From the IMG/VR virus record IMGVR_UViG_3300028840_002926, positions 1 through 37,877 of that record: a DNA stretch of 37,877 bases. One strand, written 5' to 3'. This document shows, piece by piece, positions 36,680-37,877 of this stretch. Under the pieces are notes generated by a model. That model had not been told where the DNA came from. It worked only from the letters and a program-made list of their open reading frames with translations, and did no database searches. The DNA comes from a virus. The position numbers and the translations under genes were made by a program. Position 1 is the stretch's first letter. The number at the start of each line of letters is the position of its first letter.

Positions 36680-37090
36680 ATGACGACGAAGCAGAAGAAG
36701 AAGGCCGCGAAGAAGACGAAGCGCGCGAAGGCCAAGAAGCTCACCCTGGCGGAGGCGCGCAAGCAGCTCAAGTCGATGGGTGTGGAGATGCGCCGCTTGC
36801 AGATCGCGACATCGGACAAGGACGGGGAGCTGAGCGACCTGCGCGGGCGCTACAGCAAGATTCACATCGCGCTGCACGAGGCGGAGCACCGTCACACACA
36901 CCGCACGCACGAGATGCTGCTCGGGTTCGCCTGCGGCATCGGCTGCGACGTCGATCCCGACTACGGTTGCGACCTCCAGCAGTCCGTCGTCATCCTGCCC
37001 GACTACGACGGCACCCACAAGGGTAGCAGGCTCATCGTCGTGGCGGCGAACGGTAACGTCTACCACGCCACCGTCACGGACGTGAAGTAG
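36680..37090 (+). CDS. Basic-tailed hypothetical early protein
   Basis: A 136-residue protein from ATG 36680 behind AGAGGGAGAGGCG. The first 20 residues are Lys/Ala-rich (TTKQKKKAAKKTKRAKAKK), a nucleic-acid-binding type tail. A helical region carries a His run (HRHTHRTHEM), and the last 50 residues are beta-like (VVILPDYDGTHKGSRLIVVA). Cys occur at FACGIGCD and GCDLQ. Not recognised. Confidence 0.6.
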   Translation: MTTKQKKKAAKKTKRAKAKKLTLAEARKQLKSMGVEMRRLQIATSDKDGELSDLRGRYSKIHIALHEAEHRHTHRTHEMLLGFACGIGCDVDPDYGCDLQQSVVILPDYDGTHKGSRLIVVAANGNVYHATVTDVK

Positions 37091-37099
37091 GAGAACGAG

Positions 37100-37378
37100 A
37101 TGAAGATCAAGATCCACGGCCAAGCCGTGCTCATTCACGACAACGAAGGCAAGCTGCTCCAGGCGTTCTCCTACGACACCTGCCTGGCGGCGCGTTCGCC
37201 GAAGGGCACCGCCATCGTCAACGTGACGTCGTTCTCGGTGACGACGAGCAAGCACCAGTCCAAGGTCTGGGACGCGCTCGGCACCGAGCGCACCATCCGC
37301 GTCAAGGCGCCGATGAACGCCGAGCCCGCCGACCTCGTGCGCCTCGCCAGCGAGGTGGTCAACGGAGGTGCGTCGTGA
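37100..37378 (+). CDS. Small hypothetical early protein
   Basis: A 92-residue protein from ATG 37100, 7 bases after TAGGAG. Mostly beta-strand in appearance (IKIHGQAVLIHDNEGKLLQA, TAIVNVTSFSVTTS) with a C-terminal helix. The stop overlaps the next start (GTGA). Not recognised. Confidence 0.6.
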   Translation: MKIKIHGQAVLIHDNEGKLLQAFSYDTCLAARSPKGTAIVNVTSFSVTTSKHQSKVWDALGTERTIRVKAPMNAEPADLVRLASEVVNGGAS

Positions 37379-37791
37379 GCGACGCCTACGCGGTGACCTG
37401 GCAGGGCAACGTCTACTGCGCCGGGTGCATCCCCGACGGCCCACCGAAGCTCGAGGCTCAGCCGCTGCTACCGTCGGCTGTCGTCGACGACTACCCCAGC
37501 TGCGACGTGTGCGGGGAGTTGCACGACTACATGCAGCTCGAAGTGGCGGGTGAGAGTCCGCGCGAGCTGGTGCAGCTCGCGATCGATGACCTCGACAGGT
37601 TGCTCGAGCGCGCGAGCTTCGTGCCTGGCGCCGATCAGCCGCGGCGGGTCCGAGCTGTCAACGCAACCCAGTCCAGGCTCGGCGCGCTCGAGCGGAGGAT
37701 CAAGCAGGATGACTACACGGACACCGAAGCGCAGCGCGACCTCGCCTGGCTCCAGACCACTGGTGACACCGTCAGACAATGGCTCGGGTGA
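37375..37791 (+). CDS. Zinc-ribbon-like early protein
   Basis: A 138-residue protein from GTG 37375. Residues 15-50 carry CAGC and CDVCGE, two CxxC pairs of a likely zinc ribbon. The second half is helical (ELVQLAIDDLDRLLERA, QSRLGALERRIKQ). Not recognised; a regulatory or adaptor role is possible. Confidence 0.65.
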   Translation: MSDAYAVTWQGNVYCAGCIPDGPPKLEAQPLLPSAVVDDYPSCDVCGELHDYMQLEVAGESPRELVQLAIDDLDRLLERASFVPGADQPRRVRAVNATQSRLGALERRIKQDDYTDTEAQRDLAWLQTTGDTVRQWLG

Positions 37792-37795
37792 GGGT

Positions 37796-37877
37796 GTGCC
37801 GACGAAGGTCCGGCCGGGCGGCAAGCCCTTCGTCCAGACACTGCATTGCGATGCCGTGCACGCACTGCGCGCGATGG
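37796..37877 (+). CDS. Start of a gene cut by the window end (partial)
   Basis: From GTG 37796 behind GGGTGAGG an open frame runs 27 codons to the end of the window (MPTKVRPGGKPFVQTLHC, then DAVHALRAM). Position 4 bp after the previous stop and a protein-like sequence support it. A competing frame from ATG 37780 is also open. Too short to assign. Confidence 0.45.
   Translation, partial: MPTKVRPGGKPFVQTLHCDAVHALRAM

Noticed and set aside
1-37877. tRNA genes, CRISPR arrays, insertion sequences and attachment sites
   Set aside because: I looked for T-loop GTTCRA with matching acceptor stems, regularly spaced repeats, transposase motifs and integrase genes and saw none.

Overview
The window is a continuous piece of a GC-rich, tailed double-stranded DNA phage genome. 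Every gene I support lies on the + strand, genes are packed with 1-4 bp stop/start overlaps (ATGA, GTGA, TAATG), and Shine-Dalgarno sequences are strong (GGAGG, AGGGGAC). It holds phage tail, lysis and replication genes but no bacterial chromosomal genes, no tRNA and no integrase. The host cannot be named from sequence alone; the base composition and promoter-like hexamers fit a high-GC bacterium with a sigma70-type polymerase. The large terminase, portal and capsid genes are not here, so the genome extends beyond the window.

Layout. (1) 1-5424: the end of the structural module, with a large mosaic baseplate/tail protein and a repeat-containing tail-fibre-like protein. (2) 5439-6835: a lysis-type cassette with a coiled-coil protein, a two-segment holin candidate and two overlapping spanin-like envelope proteins. 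(3) 6836-7150: a non-coding stretch with a promoter-like element and a dense array of hairpins, a candidate structured RNA. (4) 7151-30059: the replication and recombination module. It encodes a UvsW-like SF2 helicase, HNH endonuclease, DnaB-like helicase, zinc/TOPRIM primase, ribbon-helix-helix protein, sigma-factor-like protein, DUF2924 protein, family A DNA polymerase with proofreading domain, possible UvsY-like mediator, gp32-like SSB, RecA/UvsX, FmdB-like zinc ribbon, gp47/SbcD, gp46/SbcC, RuvC-like resolvase, HTH proteins, a DnaN-like sliding clamp and an amidase endolysin. (5) 30060-37877: an early-type region of small unrecognised genes plus a PP-loop (PAPS-reductase-like) protein, a DUF2786 protein and zinc-ribbon proteins, driven by two near-identical promoters.

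Together the genes describe a recombination-coupled replication system: helicase and primase open and prime the fork, a PolA-type polymerase probably works with the sliding clamp, and SSB, RecA, gp46/47, UvsW and RuvC process and restart forks.

Regulatory and repeated signals are the most unusual content. The 7-mer CTGGAAA occurs 31 times by eye count, 27 on the + strand, in all three reading frames and against the GC-rich codon preference. Three intergenic elements share TGTARCG-N13-TGTGTTTTAT at exactly the same spacing. Two early promoters share upstream boxes and are each followed by a small hairpin with an AGGA loop and base-pair covariation in the stem. A 15-bp hairpin at 9155-9200 has a loop complementary to the sequence just upstream (possible pseudoknot). 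Two genes lack a canonical start codon. All counts and pairings were made by eye; none was checked by program or database.
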